Shown here: positions 25,004 to 47,201 of the stretch, piece by piece
Numbering within the stretch: position 1 is the stretch's first letter
How the letters are laid out: each line of letters begins with the position of its first letter
Source: Streptomyces fodineus
GTDB taxonomy: Bacteria > Actinomycetota > Actinomycetes > Streptomycetales > Streptomycetaceae
Length of the DNA: 64,000 nucleotides
Assembly (NCBI RefSeq): GCF_001735805.1
Contig: NZ_CP017248.1
Location: 8,742,001 to 8,806,000 of the forward strand
Direction of reading: 5' to 3'
The notes under the pieces: model-generated
Databases searched by the model: none
Told to the model about the DNA's origin: nothing
Seen by the model: only the letters and a program-made list of their open reading frames with translations
Made by a program: the position numbers and the translations under genes

Positions 25004-26572
25004 ATGCCCGATCCTTTCACGCCGCCGGACGACCGGCCGGCAGCGCCCGTGACCGCCCGTGTGACGGCGGAGTCGCGAGCCGGGTCCTTGAGGCGGCGTC
25101 AGTTGCTGTGGTCCGTGCTGCCACCGGGCGTGGTCGCCGTGGCCGGTGCGGTGGCCACCGCGCTGGTCAGTGATGGCCACCTGGACCGGGCGGACCAGGT
25201 GGCGATGTCCGGCGGTGTGGTCCTCGTCGGCGCCATGGCGGCAGGAATCGCGGGTGTAAGGGCTTCGGCGGAGGCACGAGCAGTCACCAAGCACTCGACG
25301 GAGCTGTCCCGTGCGGCCGACCGGGACCGTGCCGAGCTGGCCGAGCTGATCCGTATCACAGCCGAGGGCAGAGCCGAACTGGAGTCGCTGTTCCGTCGGC
25401 TGAGGGCCGGGGAGCCCCCTGTGCGGCGCCGGCCAGAACTGCCCCCGCAGACCGGCCCGGACGACCTCTCCCGCCTCGGATTCGAGATCGCTGCGGCCCG
25501 GCACGAGGCGGAGGCAGCCCTGCTGGAGACCGCCGCTGGTGCGCTCGGCGCGGAACACACCGCCCGGCTTGAGCAGTTCGAGGTGTTCGCCAACCTGGCG
25601 CGTCGACTCGAGTCACTGGTGCACCGCGAGATCGGACTGCTGGACAGCCTGGAGAACGAGGTCGAGGACCCCGACCTGCTCAAGGGGCTGTTCCGGGTGG
25701 ACCATCTGTCCACCCGGATCCGCCGCTACGCCGAGAACCTGGCCGTGCTCGGCGGCGCGAACACCCACCGCCAGTGGACCCGTCCCGTCGGCCTGACCGA
25801 CGTGCTACGTTCCGCCGTCGCCGAGATCGACCAGTACGCCCGGGTCAAGCTGGTCCCGCCCATCGATGGAACGGTCAGCGGCCACGCCGTGGTCGACGTC
25901 GTCCATCTGCTGGCCGAGCTGCTGGAGAACGCGACGGTCTTCTCACCGCCCCAGACCACCGTGCACGTGCGGGTCGAGCCCGTCGCTGCCGGGGTGGCGA
26001 TCGAGGTCGAAGACCGAGGCCTGGGCATGTCGGCAGCCGAGCGCAACCAAATGAACACGGTGTTGGGCGCACCCGACAAGGTCGCCCTCGGCGAGCTGCT
26101 GCAGGACGGCCGGATTGGCCTGTACGTGGTCTCGGTCCTGGCCCAGCGGCATGACATCGCCGTGCAGTTGCAGAGCAACGTCTACGGCGGCACTCAGGCC
26201 GTCATGGTGTTGCCCACGGCACTGCTCGGCCCGCAGCCGGCAGCTCCCGCGCCCGAGCACCCCGCTGTCGCGACCCCTGACGCGGTGCCGCAAGACCCAG
26301 GGGAACCCGAGGCGACGGACCCCCCGGCGACAGTGCTGACCGTCGTCGCGGATCCGCGCGTGTCCGATTCCGAACCCCAGCCCGCCCCGATGCCCTCCGA
26401 CGGCGAGGACGACCGTCCGCGGCTGCCTCAGCGCCGCCGCCAGGACCACGCCGCCGAACAGCCGCACCCGGTCCCCAGCACCGGTGCCGCCGAGGACATC
26501 GCACACGACCCGGGCCTGATGGCCGCGTTCCAGACCGGACTGCGCAGAGCCGAGGAAGCGGAGACGCACTGA
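25004..26572 (+). CDS. cvnA: Conservon sensor-kinase-like protein CvnA
   Basis: 522 residues from ATG 25004. Two N-terminal TM helices (LLWSVLPPGVVAVAGAVATA and VAMSGGVVLVGAMAAGIAG) are followed by a coiled-coil linker and a helical domain (FEVFANLARRLESLVHREIG; LFRVDHLSTRIRRYAENLAVL). Then comes a HATPase_c domain with the N box LLAELLENATVFSPP and a G box EDRGLGMS. A Pro-rich acidic tail of about 130 residues ends the protein. This is the CvnA component, an orphan histidine-kinase-like ATPase that interacts with CvnB-D at the membrane. The four cvn genes follow in the canonical order, which makes the identification firm. The signal sensed is unknown. Confidence 0.93.
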   Translation: MPDPFTPPDDRPAAPVTARVTAESRAGSLRRRQLLWSVLPPGVVAVAGAVATALVSDGHLDRADQVAMSGGVVLVGAMAAGIAGVRASAEARAVTKHSTELSRAADRDRAELAELIRITAEGRAELESLFRRLRAGEPPVRRRPELPPQTGPDDLSRLGFEIAAARHEAEAALLETAAGALGAEHTARLEQFEVFANLARRLESLVHREIGLLDSLENEVEDPDLLKGLFRVDHLSTRIRRYAENLAVLGGANTHRQWTRPVGLTDVLRSAVAEIDQYARVKLVPPIDGTVSGHAVVDVVHLLAELLENATVFSPPQTTVHVRVEPVAAGVAIEVEDRGLGMSAAERNQMNTVLGAPDKVALGELLQDGRIGLYVVSVLAQRHDIAVQLQSNVYGGTQAVMVLPTALLGPQPAAPAPEHPAVATPDAVPQDPGEPEATDPPATVLTVVADPRVSDSEPQPAPMPSDGEDDRPRLPQRRRQDHAAEQPHPVPSTGAAEDIAHDPGLMAAFQTGLRRAEEAETH

Positions 26573-26647
26573 CAGCCGAGCCGCCCTGAAGGCCCCGGGG
26601 CCCCGTCCAGCAAGCCGTTTCCTTCCGTCGAAGAGGAGTACACGATC

Positions 26648-27040
26648 ATGGCGAGCGAAGACCTTTCCTGGCTGTTGACGGGTCTGGTGAACCGGGTGCC
26701 ACACACCCGAAGTGCCTTGTTGCTGTCCTCGGACGGACTGGTGAAGGCAGCGGAAGGACTCGACGAGGACGCCGCGGATCAGTTGGCCGCCCTTGCCAGT
26801 GGGCTGTACTCGTTGGCGCGCAGCGCGGGCCGGCACTTCGACGACGGCGGTGACGTGCGACAGATCGTGACGGAACTCAGCTCCTCGCTGCTGTTCGTCT
26901 CGGCCGCCGGGCACGGCGCGGTGCTGGCGGTGCTGGCCGGACGCGAGGCGGACGCAGCGGTGCTGGGCTACGAGATGGGGATGATGGTGAAGAGCGTGCG
27001 CCCGCACCTGGCCACACCGCCCCGGCACCCGGTGGGATAA
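26648..27040 (+). CDS. cvnB: Conservon roadblock/LC7 protein CvnB
   Basis: 130 residues from ATG 26648, with GAGGAG upstream. It is a single roadblock/LC7 domain: LSWLLTGLVNRVPHTRSALL, SSDGLVKAAEGLDEDAADQL and VTELSSSLLFVSAAGHGAVL. In conservons CvnB acts like a GTPase-activating or scaffold partner of the CvnD GTPase. It is 75 bp after cvnA and 3 bp before cvnC. Confidence 0.93.
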   Translation: MASEDLSWLLTGLVNRVPHTRSALLLSSDGLVKAAEGLDEDAADQLAALASGLYSLARSAGRHFDDGGDVRQIVTELSSSLLFVSAAGHGAVLAVLAGREADAAVLGYEMGMMVKSVRPHLATPPRHPVG

Positions 27041-27043
27041 CCG

Positions 27044-27430
27044 ATGACGCCGGTCCTCCCAGACGGACCGCTGATCGACGAAGCGGTCGGGCGGCTGGTC
27101 CGTCCCTACACCGTGAGCGACGGCCGGACCAGGGCCACGTCCCACTTCACGCTCGTGACCGTGGTGCGGGCCACTGGCGCCCAGACGCACGGCGCCTTCG
27201 GACTGGACCATGCGCAGGTGCTGGCGCTGTGCGAGCGGCCGGTGAGCGTCGCCGAGGTCGCGGCCCGGATGCAGGTGCCCGCCGCCGTGGTCAAGGTGCT
27301 GCTGTCCGATCTGGCCGAGGGAGGCGCGGTGGTCGCAGGTGATGCGCCCCCGCCTGCCCCGGGCCACTCCGCACGACCTGATCGAGACCTCCTGGAAGCG
27401 GTACGCGATGGCCTCCTCAAACGACTGTGA
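27044..27430 (+). CDS. cvnC: Conservon DUF742 protein CvnC
   Basis: 128 residues from ATG 27044, three bases after the cvnB stop. Contains the DUF742 signature RLVRPYTVSDGRTRATSHF and a C-terminal helix-turn-helix-like region (ERPVSVAEVAARMQVPAAVV, KVLLSDLAEGGAVV). The exact role in the conservon complex is not known. Its 3' end overlaps the cvnD start by 23 bp, so translation is coupled. Confidence 0.92.
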   Translation: MTPVLPDGPLIDEAVGRLVRPYTVSDGRTRATSHFTLVTVVRATGAQTHGAFGLDHAQVLALCERPVSVAEVAARMQVPAAVVKVLLSDLAEGGAVVAGDAPPPAPGHSARPDRDLLEAVRDGLLKRL

Positions 27431-28028
27431 TCCGCTGCCCGTCAAAGTCCTGCCGGTGGGAATCAAGGTGCTCATCGCCGGCGGGTTCGGCGTGGGAAAG
27501 ACGACCTTCGTCAACGCGCTCAGCGAGATCGAGCCGCTGAGCACCGAGGAGATACTGACCGCCGTCAGCGCGGCCACGGACCGGCTGGACGGAGTGGAGA
27601 ACAAGGCCACCACCACGGTGGCCCTGGACTTCGGCCGGATCACGCTCAGTCCGTCCCATGTCCTGTACTTGTTCGGCACGCCAGGACAGGAACGCTTCTG
27701 GTTCATGTGGGACGAGCTCTCCGAGGGAGCGCTCGGGGCGGTGGTCCTCGCCGACACCCGCAGGCTGGAGCACTCCTTCGCAGCGGTGGACTTCTTCGAG
27801 CGCCGTGGCATCCCCTTCGTCGTTGCCGTCAACGAGTTCGACGGCGCCCACCGCTACCGCGCGGAGGAGGTGCGGACCGCTCTCGACCTCAGGCAGGAGG
27901 TGCCGGTGGTGCTGTGCGACGCCCGCGTCCAGAGCGCGGGCATCCGCGTGCTGCTCGAACTGATTCAGTATCTGCTCACGACAAGGAGTTCCCATGGCAG
28001 CGACACCGACCGACTCCTCCGGGCCTGA
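27408..28028 (+). CDS. cvnD: Conservon small GTPase CvnD
   Basis: 206 residues from ATG 27408 (MASSNDCD), the start that fits family length; the frame is open further upstream. It is a Ras-like GTPase of the conservon type: P-loop GGFGVGKTTFVNALSEI, switch region TTTVALDFGRI, a G3 motif GTPGQERFWFMW (glycine in place of the usual Asp) and a G4-like VNEFDG in place of NKxD, as expected for this family. It should cycle between GTP- and GDP-bound states under control of CvnA/B. It overlaps both the preceding cvnC and the following GAF gene. Confidence 0.93.
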   Translation: MASSNDCDPLPVKVLPVGIKVLIAGGFGVGKTTFVNALSEIEPLSTEEILTAVSAATDRLDGVENKATTTVALDFGRITLSPSHVLYLFGTPGQERFWFMWDELSEGALGAVVLADTRRLEHSFAAVDFFERRGIPFVVAVNEFDGAHRYRAEEVRTALDLRQEVPVVLCDARVQSAGIRVLLELIQYLLTTRSSHGSDTDRLLRA

Positions 28029-28605
28029 GTCCGGGATCGCCCTGCGCCACCTGCTCCTCCCCCCGGAGGACCCACAGGCGCGTACCCGAACCGAGCGGCT
28101 GCGCGAGCTGGGCATCGAAGCCCGCCCGGATACGGAACTCGACGCCTTCGCGCGGAAGCTGGCACACCGTACCGGTGGCTGCTACGCCGGGGTCAACTTC
28201 TTCCTCGACGCCGACCGCCAGTACTTCGCAGGGTTGTACAGCGTCGCACAGGACACCACGGTCCACGTGGGACCGCCGTTGCTGGAGGACCCGGTGCCCG
28301 GCCGCGTCATGCCCCGCGACATCGACATGGGCATCTGCCCGCACGTGGTCAAGCGCCGCCGGGCGCTGGTGCTGGAAGACATCCGGGACTTCCCGCGGTT
28401 CGCCGGTAACCCCGTGGTCGACGCGATCGGCGTCCACTCCTACCTGGGCGCACCGCTGATAGACAGCACCGGCGTGGTGCTCGGCACGATCTGCGTAGTC
28501 GACCAGGACCCGCACCCATGGGGGCGTACGGGGCTGGAAACCATCAAGGCCATGGCAGCGGAACTGGTCGAACGGCTCGAGGAGTCGGCGCGCCGTCGCA
28601 GCTGA
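27994..28605 (+). CDS. GAF-domain protein of the conservon
   Basis: 203 residues from ATG 27994, with AAGGAG just upstream; it overlaps cvnD by 35 bp. A GAF domain covers about residues 45-195: FARKLAHRTGGCYAGVNFFL, VLEDIRDFPRFAGNPVV, HSYLGAPLIDSTGVVLGTIC and VVDQDPHPWG. GAF domains bind small ligands or report redox state. Extra GAF proteins or cytochromes are common as the fifth gene of conservons and likely tune the complex. It has no membrane segment or output domain. Confidence 0.9.
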   Translation: MAATPTDSSGPESGIALRHLLLPPEDPQARTRTERLRELGIEARPDTELDAFARKLAHRTGGCYAGVNFFLDADRQYFAGLYSVAQDTTVHVGPPLLEDPVPGRVMPRDIDMGICPHVVKRRRALVLEDIRDFPRFAGNPVVDAIGVHSYLGAPLIDSTGVVLGTICVVDQDPHPWGRTGLETIKAMAAELVERLEESARRRS

Positions 28606-29071
28606 CCAGCGCTGCCGGACTCGCACAACCCATCCATGGTCTGTGAGCTGCAGGTTCTGGGAAACGGCCGTCGACAAGCGGGCGGGCTGGTCGGACACCC
28701 TATGTCGTTTGATGTCGAAGCCTCCCACGGCCCAGCCGTCGGCCAGTGAGCGGCTCCGACCGTCGGGAGGGCGCCGGGTGCGTGGACGGGCGAGCCGGCC
28801 CGACGGAGCCGGCGGACAGCCAACTCCTTTTGGACACGCAGCGTTTACATGCGTTCGACCCGTCGACCGGCGGGACTTGTTATGGTGTTACTCATTGGTA
28901 GCAAGCTGAGTGGGGGGCGCGGGGAGACCTGCGGCCATCTCGCCGCCGGGCTAGTGGCGAGACGGATGACCTGGCAAGGGGGCCCGGTCAACGGCTTCTG
29001 CGCGTGCGCATCACGCGGCCGTCGAACTCCAGTTCCCTCACCCGCTGACCCGGACAGGTGGGACTCGACAC
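28606..29071. promoter_or_regulatory. Intergenic region with likely promoter of the PKS operon
   Basis: 466 bp between the conservon and the fatty-acyl-AMP ligase gene. Most of it is GC-rich without a gene. Near 28826-28905 there is a locally AT-richer stretch (TTTACATGCG; TTGTTATGGTGTTACTCATT) that is the best candidate for the operon promoter, leaving a leader of about 160 bp. No regulator gene accompanies it. Confidence 0.4.
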
Positions 29072-30799
29072 ATGGCTCGTTCCCTGGTCGAATTACTGAC
29101 CGTACACACCCAGCAACAGCCCGACCGTACCGCCTACCGGTACCTCCTCACCGGCGACTGCGACGGGGACACCCAGGAGATCTCCTACGGACAGCTGGCC
29201 CGCCGCTCCCGGGCCGTCGCCGCCTGGCTCCAGGACCGTGGCCTGGCCGGCTCGCGCGCCCTCCTGCTCCATCCGCCCGGCCTGGAGTTCGTCTCCGCCT
29301 TTCTGGGCTGCCTCGCCGCCGGCGTGGTCGCCGTGCCGGGGGTGCCCCCGAAGGGACGGTCGCAGAACCACCGCGCTCTCATCCGGATGAAGCGTCTGAT
29401 GGCCGACTCCGACGCCAAGGTGATCCTCGGAGGCCGTGAAGTCATCCGTGCCTTGCGCACCTGGACCGAGCACCTGCCCGACCTGGACGCGGTCACCTGC
29501 GTCGCCACCGAGGACATCCCCGACGACGCGGCCGGCTCCTGGCACGCCCCCGACCTCACCGCCGACTCGGTGGCCTTCCTGCAGTACACCTCCGGCTCCA
29601 CCTCCGCTCCGCGCGGTGTGGCGGTCACCCACGGCAACCTGCTGGACAACGAGCGGATCATCACCGAGCGGATGGGGCACACCCCGGACGCCCTCGCGGA
29701 GCACGGCGGGGAATTGATCCTCAGCTGGCTCCCCGTATACCACGACATGGGTCTCATGGGCCCGGTGCTGAACACGCTGTACCTGGGCGCCACGGCCACG
29801 CTCTTCTCGCCGCTGCACTTCCTGCAGAGCCCCGATCGCTGGCTGACCGCGATCAGCCGCTACCGGCCGCACACCAGCGGCGGCCCGAACTTCGCCTACG
29901 AGCTGTGTCTGAAGCACGCCACCGCCGACCTGGTCGACAGCCTCGACCTGAGTGCGTGGAAGGTCGCCTTCAACGGCGCCGAACCGGTGCGCGCGGCCAC
30001 GCTGCGACGATTCAGCGAGGCCTTCCGCGCGGCCGGCTTCCGCCATCAGGCGTTCTACCCCTGCTACGGCCTGGCCGAGGCCACCTTGATGGTCACCGGC
30101 GGTGCGGTGGACGCCCCGCCCACCCTGCTGGAGGCCGCCGAGACCGGCCCGCACGCCGGCGAGGCGGACGCGGCCGCCGTGGGCTGCGGCCGGCCCGGGG
30201 CTGGGATCACCGTGGTGATCGCCGACCCTGACCGGCAGGAGGAACTGCCCGAGGGCGAGGTCGGCGAGATCTGGGTCGCCGGCGCGAGTGTGGCCAAGGG
30301 TTACTGGCGCAACACCCTTGTCACCCGCGAGACCTTCCGCGCCACCCTGTCCGGCCGCGAGGGCCGCTTCCTGCGCACGGGCGACCTCGGCTTCCTGCGG
30401 GACGGCGAACTGTTCGTCACCGGCCGCCTGAAGGACCTCGTCGTCATCGACGGGCGTAACCACTACCCGCAGGACCTGGAGCTGTGCGCGGAGTTGTCCC
30501 ACCCGGCACTGCGGCCCGGCTGCACCGCAGCGTTCTCCGTGGACGCCGGCGGCGTGGAGGGCGAACAGGTCGTCGTGGTGGCCGAGGTGGCGCCCGAGGC
30601 GGCCGGCGAGGCCGAGAAGATCACCGACCTGGTGCGCAGCGCGATCGGTCAGGCCCATGGCCTGTCGGTGAGGGACGTGGTGCTGGTCCGCCCCGGCACC
30701 ATCCCGAAGACGTCCAGCGGGAAGATCCAGCGCCACGCCTCCCGGGCGGCCTACCTCGACGGCACCCTCGCCTCGGTGTACGTGCCCGTCACGGGATGA
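29072..30799 (+). CDS. Fatty-acyl-AMP ligase (FAAL)
   Basis: 575 residues from ATG 29072. An ANL-superfamily enzyme: P-loop YTSGSTSAPRGV near residue 172, LSWLPVYHDMGLMGPVL (typical of FAALs rather than CoA ligases), FNGAEPVRAATLRRF, FYPCYGLAEATLMVTG, then RTGDLGFLRDGELFVTGR and the C-terminal lysine region PKTSSGKIQR. FAALs activate a fatty acid as acyl-AMP and hand it to an acyl carrier protein. The PKS starting 147 bp downstream begins with a carrier domain bearing FGLGSRRL, a form often found with FAALs, so the acceptor is almost certainly that N-terminal ACP. First gene of the operon. Confidence 0.93.
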   Translation: MARSLVELLTVHTQQQPDRTAYRYLLTGDCDGDTQEISYGQLARRSRAVAAWLQDRGLAGSRALLLHPPGLEFVSAFLGCLAAGVVAVPGVPPKGRSQNHRALIRMKRLMADSDAKVILGGREVIRALRTWTEHLPDLDAVTCVATEDIPDDAAGSWHAPDLTADSVAFLQYTSGSTSAPRGVAVTHGNLLDNERIITERMGHTPDALAEHGGELILSWLPVYHDMGLMGPVLNTLYLGATATLFSPLHFLQSPDRWLTAISRYRPHTSGGPNFAYELCLKHATADLVDSLDLSAWKVAFNGAEPVRAATLRRFSEAFRAAGFRHQAFYPCYGLAEATLMVTGGAVDAPPTLLEAAETGPHAGEADAAAVGCGRPGAGITVVIADPDRQEELPEGEVGEIWVAGASVAKGYWRNTLVTRETFRATLSGREGRFLRTGDLGFLRDGELFVTGRLKDLVVIDGRNHYPQDLELCAELSHPALRPGCTAAFSVDAGGVEGEQVVVVAEVAPEAAGEAEKITDLVRSAIGQAHGLSVRDVVLVRPGTIPKTSSGKIQRHASRAAYLDGTLASVYVPVTG

Positions 30800-30945
30800 C
30801 CCCACCGCCGCCGGCGCGCCCGCCCGCGCCGGCCGCACGTCCGTCGACTTCGGCCGTACATCACCCGATCTCAGCCGTACGCCGCTGCCGCATGCGGTCG
30901 TGCGGAATCCGCCCGCATCACCGTTGCTTGAGGACACCTGCCCAG

Positions 30946-44645
<13,700 letters not shown>

Positions 44646-44726
44646 GGACGTGCCGCAGCAAGCAGGCGAGGACTTCCTCAGATGTCGGAAGCAAGGTAAA
44701 GGACGCGCACATCGTGAAGGGCTCTC

Positions 44727-47201
44727 ATGCGTGACATGACCGAGGAACCCGGGCAGCGGGCCACCGCCGAGGCGATCGAGCGCGGTGGCGGCGGGCTCGG
44801 CGTGGACGACCTGCTGGCCAGGGTGATGCAGGCCGCCACCGGTGCGGACTCCGGTGCCGCCCCCGCCCCGCCCCGGGACGTGGACGGCGTGGCCGCCGCC
44901 ATCGCCGCCGCGGCGGGCCGCCATCTGCCCGCGGGACACCTGTCGCCCGACGCCGACTTCTTCGACGCGGGGGGCACGTCCGTGCACGCTGTGGAACTCG
45001 TCGCGGAGCTGGAGGGCGAGCTGGGCATCGAGTTCGACCTGGACGAGGTGTTCGCCGACGCCCGTCCGATCAGTCTCGCCCGGCGCTGGCTGCAGGCGAC
45101 CGGGGACGAAGCGTCGAGCGAGGCCACCCCGCGGGCCGTGCACGCAGGCACCCCGGCGCCCACCGCCCAGGGCATTCTGCCGGTTCCGGTCGCCGGTGCG
45201 CGGCCGGCTTCCGGCGCAGGTGCTGTTGCGGCTCCGGCACCTGGCACACTGCCGCTCTCCGCAGCGGGCGCTCTTCCGGCTCTCGCCCCGCGCACCCTTC
45301 CGATCCCGACTCCGCGCACCTCACCGGCGCTTCGCCCCCGTGTCGGCAGTGGCGACGAACGGTATAGCAGGGCCTGCCGCGAGGACCTCGAGCAGATCCT
45401 CGCCGATCTGAGCCTCGCCGACCGTCTGCCGTTCGCCGACGTGCCCGAGCCGCTGCCGCCCCGCCGGATCCTGCTGACCGGCGCCACCGGCTTTCTCGGC
45501 AGTCACATGCTGCTCGACCTGCTCCGGCACAGTGACGCGCATGTCCATTGCCTGGTCCGTGCGGCCGACGAGGAGGCGGCCGTCGACCGGCTCGGCGAGG
45601 CGCTGAAGAGTCACCGACTGCCCTGGTCGTCGGAGGTGCGGCGCCGGGTGACCGTGCTGCCCGGCGACATCCGGCGGCCGCGGCTCGGCCTGTCCGACGA
45701 ACTGTGGCACACGCTCGCCCACGCACTGGACAGTGTCGTGGGCGTGGCCGCGGCCGTGGACTTCCTGCGCGGCTACCAGTCGCTGCGGGCGAGCAACGTC
45801 CTCGGCGCGCTCACCCTCGCCGAACTCGCGGCCACCGGGCGGCCCAAGCCGCTGCACCACATCTCCTCGATCGCCGTCTTCAACGAGGTCGGCATCACCT
45901 CCATGGGCGAGGACGACCCACTCGCCCACGTCGACCGGCTCGTCTCGGGCTACGACCAGTCGAAGTGGGCCGCCGAGGTCGCCCTGCGCCGTGCCCGCGA
46001 CCACGGCCTGGTCGTCACCGCGCTGCGCCCCGGCGGCATCGGCGGCCACACGAAGACCGGCGCCTACAACCCGCAGGACCTCAGCAGCGGCCTGATCTCG
46101 GCCTTCGGCCGCTTCCGCACCGTACCCGCCTTCCGCTACCTGAACGCGGCCCCGGTGGACTGGGTGAGCCGGGTCGCCGTCGCCGCGATCTGCGAGCCCG
46201 ACGCCTGGGGCTACGACTACAACCTCACCGGTGTGCCCAACACCCTCGACGACGTCGTCCGTGACATGGCGCTCGGAGGTATGCACGTGCGCGTCCAGGA
46301 CTGGGACGAGTGGCGCACCGACGCTTTGGCCCGCCTGGAGGCCGAACCGGTCCCCGAACTCGCCTTCCTTTCCAGGGTGTTGCACAGCCCTACCGCCCTC
46401 AAGCTGTGTGAGGCGACCCTGAAGGGCCCGGCGGCCGAAGGCGCACGCACCGCCGCGCTGGTCGCGGCGCTAGGGCTGCCGCCCGCGGCCCGCTACGACG
46501 CGCAGGCCCAGCTCAGCACCTTCGAGCGGCTCGCCCAGGACGGCCTCGCCAGGCTGCCGCACAAGGATGACCAGCCCTACCTGTGGTTCTCGGAGACGAC
46601 GGAGGGCAGCGTGGGACCGGTCGGCGCCCTCGCCGACAACCCCTGCTCCATGGCGCTCACCCTCTCCATCGCGAGCATGTACCAGCTGGTGAAGGAGCGC
46701 CGGGTGGACGTGACCGGCGAGGTCGTCTGCACCGCCGTACATCCCGAGCCGCTGACCGTCGAGCGCGGCGACGTCTGGATCCGCCCCGAGGAGGGGATCC
46801 CGCAGCAGCACGGACTCAGGCACCAACTCCTGTGCTACCGGCTGCGGTTGCGCGACGCCGACGGCGGCCACTGGTGGCTGGAGGGTCACAAGTACGCCCG
46901 GGCCCGCCGCGACCTGTGGCGGCAGACCCGCGCGCTGACCGTGCGGATCGGCCGCGAGGGCGAGGCGGCGAGCCTGGCGGGCGAAGTCGTCGTGCCCGCG
47001 GACTCCTACGTCCGCGACCAGATCGACGGAATCAAGGTCGACCCGCGTCTGACCAGCCAGGAGAAGCGGGCAGCCAAGCTGACCTGGCTCGCCTGGTTCG
47101 GCCTGGAGATGGGCCGCGGCCTGCTCGGCCCCTTCGCCCGCGCCGCCGCGGACCTGCTCGACCTGCGCCGCACCCCGACCCCCACGGAGCGCCACCGATG
47201 A
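44727..47201 (+). CDS. Carrier protein / thioester reductase with GMC-associated C-terminal domain
   Basis: 824 residues from ATG 44727 (a second ATG is three codons on). Residues about 40-120: carrier domain with FFDAGGTSVHAVEL, Ser85 for phosphopantetheine. A Pro/Ala-rich linker follows (130-200). Residues about 235-560: thioester reductase (SDR-e type), cofactor motif LLTGATGFLGSHML near 249 and Tyr409/Lys413 in YDQSK; it reduces a carrier-bound thioester with NADPH to an aldehyde or alcohol. Residues about 610-800 form a further domain (VTGEVVCTAVHPEPLTVERG; YRLRLRDADGGHWWLEGHKY; DLWRQTRALTVRI), which I know from multidomain GMC (cholesterol-oxidase-like) proteins. It is thus the likely acceptor and release enzyme of the assembly line. 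It overlaps the hydrolase gene by 4 bp. Confidence 0.85.
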   Translation: MRDMTEEPGQRATAEAIERGGGGLGVDDLLARVMQAATGADSGAAPAPPRDVDGVAAAIAAAAGRHLPAGHLSPDADFFDAGGTSVHAVELVAELEGELGIEFDLDEVFADARPISLARRWLQATGDEASSEATPRAVHAGTPAPTAQGILPVPVAGARPASGAGAVAAPAPGTLPLSAAGALPALAPRTLPIPTPRTSPALRPRVGSGDERYSRACREDLEQILADLSLADRLPFADVPEPLPPRRILLTGATGFLGSHMLLDLLRHSDAHVHCLVRAADEEAAVDRLGEALKSHRLPWSSEVRRRVTVLPGDIRRPRLGLSDELWHTLAHALDSVVGVAAAVDFLRGYQSLRASNVLGALTLAELAATGRPKPLHHISSIAVFNEVGITSMGEDDPLAHVDRLVSGYDQSKWAAEVALRRARDHGLVVTALRPGGIGGHTKTGAYNPQDLSSGLISAFGRFRTVPAFRYLNAAPVDWVSRVAVAAICEPDAWGYDYNLTGVPNTLDDVVRDMALGGMHVRVQDWDEWRTDALARLEAEPVPELAFLSRVLHSPTALKLCEATLKGPAAEGARTAALVAALGLPPAARYDAQAQLSTFERLAQDGLARLPHKDDQPYLWFSETTEGSVGPVGALADNPCSMALTLSIASMYQLVKERRVDVTGEVVCTAVHPEPLTVERGDVWIRPEEGIPQQHGLRHQLLCYRLRLRDADGGHWWLEGHKYARARRDLWRQTRALTVRIGREGEAASLAGEVVVPADSYVRDQIDGIKVDPRLTSQEKRAAKLTWLAWFGLEMGRGLLGPFARAAADLLDLRRTPTPTERHR

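Noticed and set aside
28020-28030. cvnD/GAF overlap as a frameshift
   Set aside because: Each gene has its own start with RBS and normal length; overlaps are typical of conservons.
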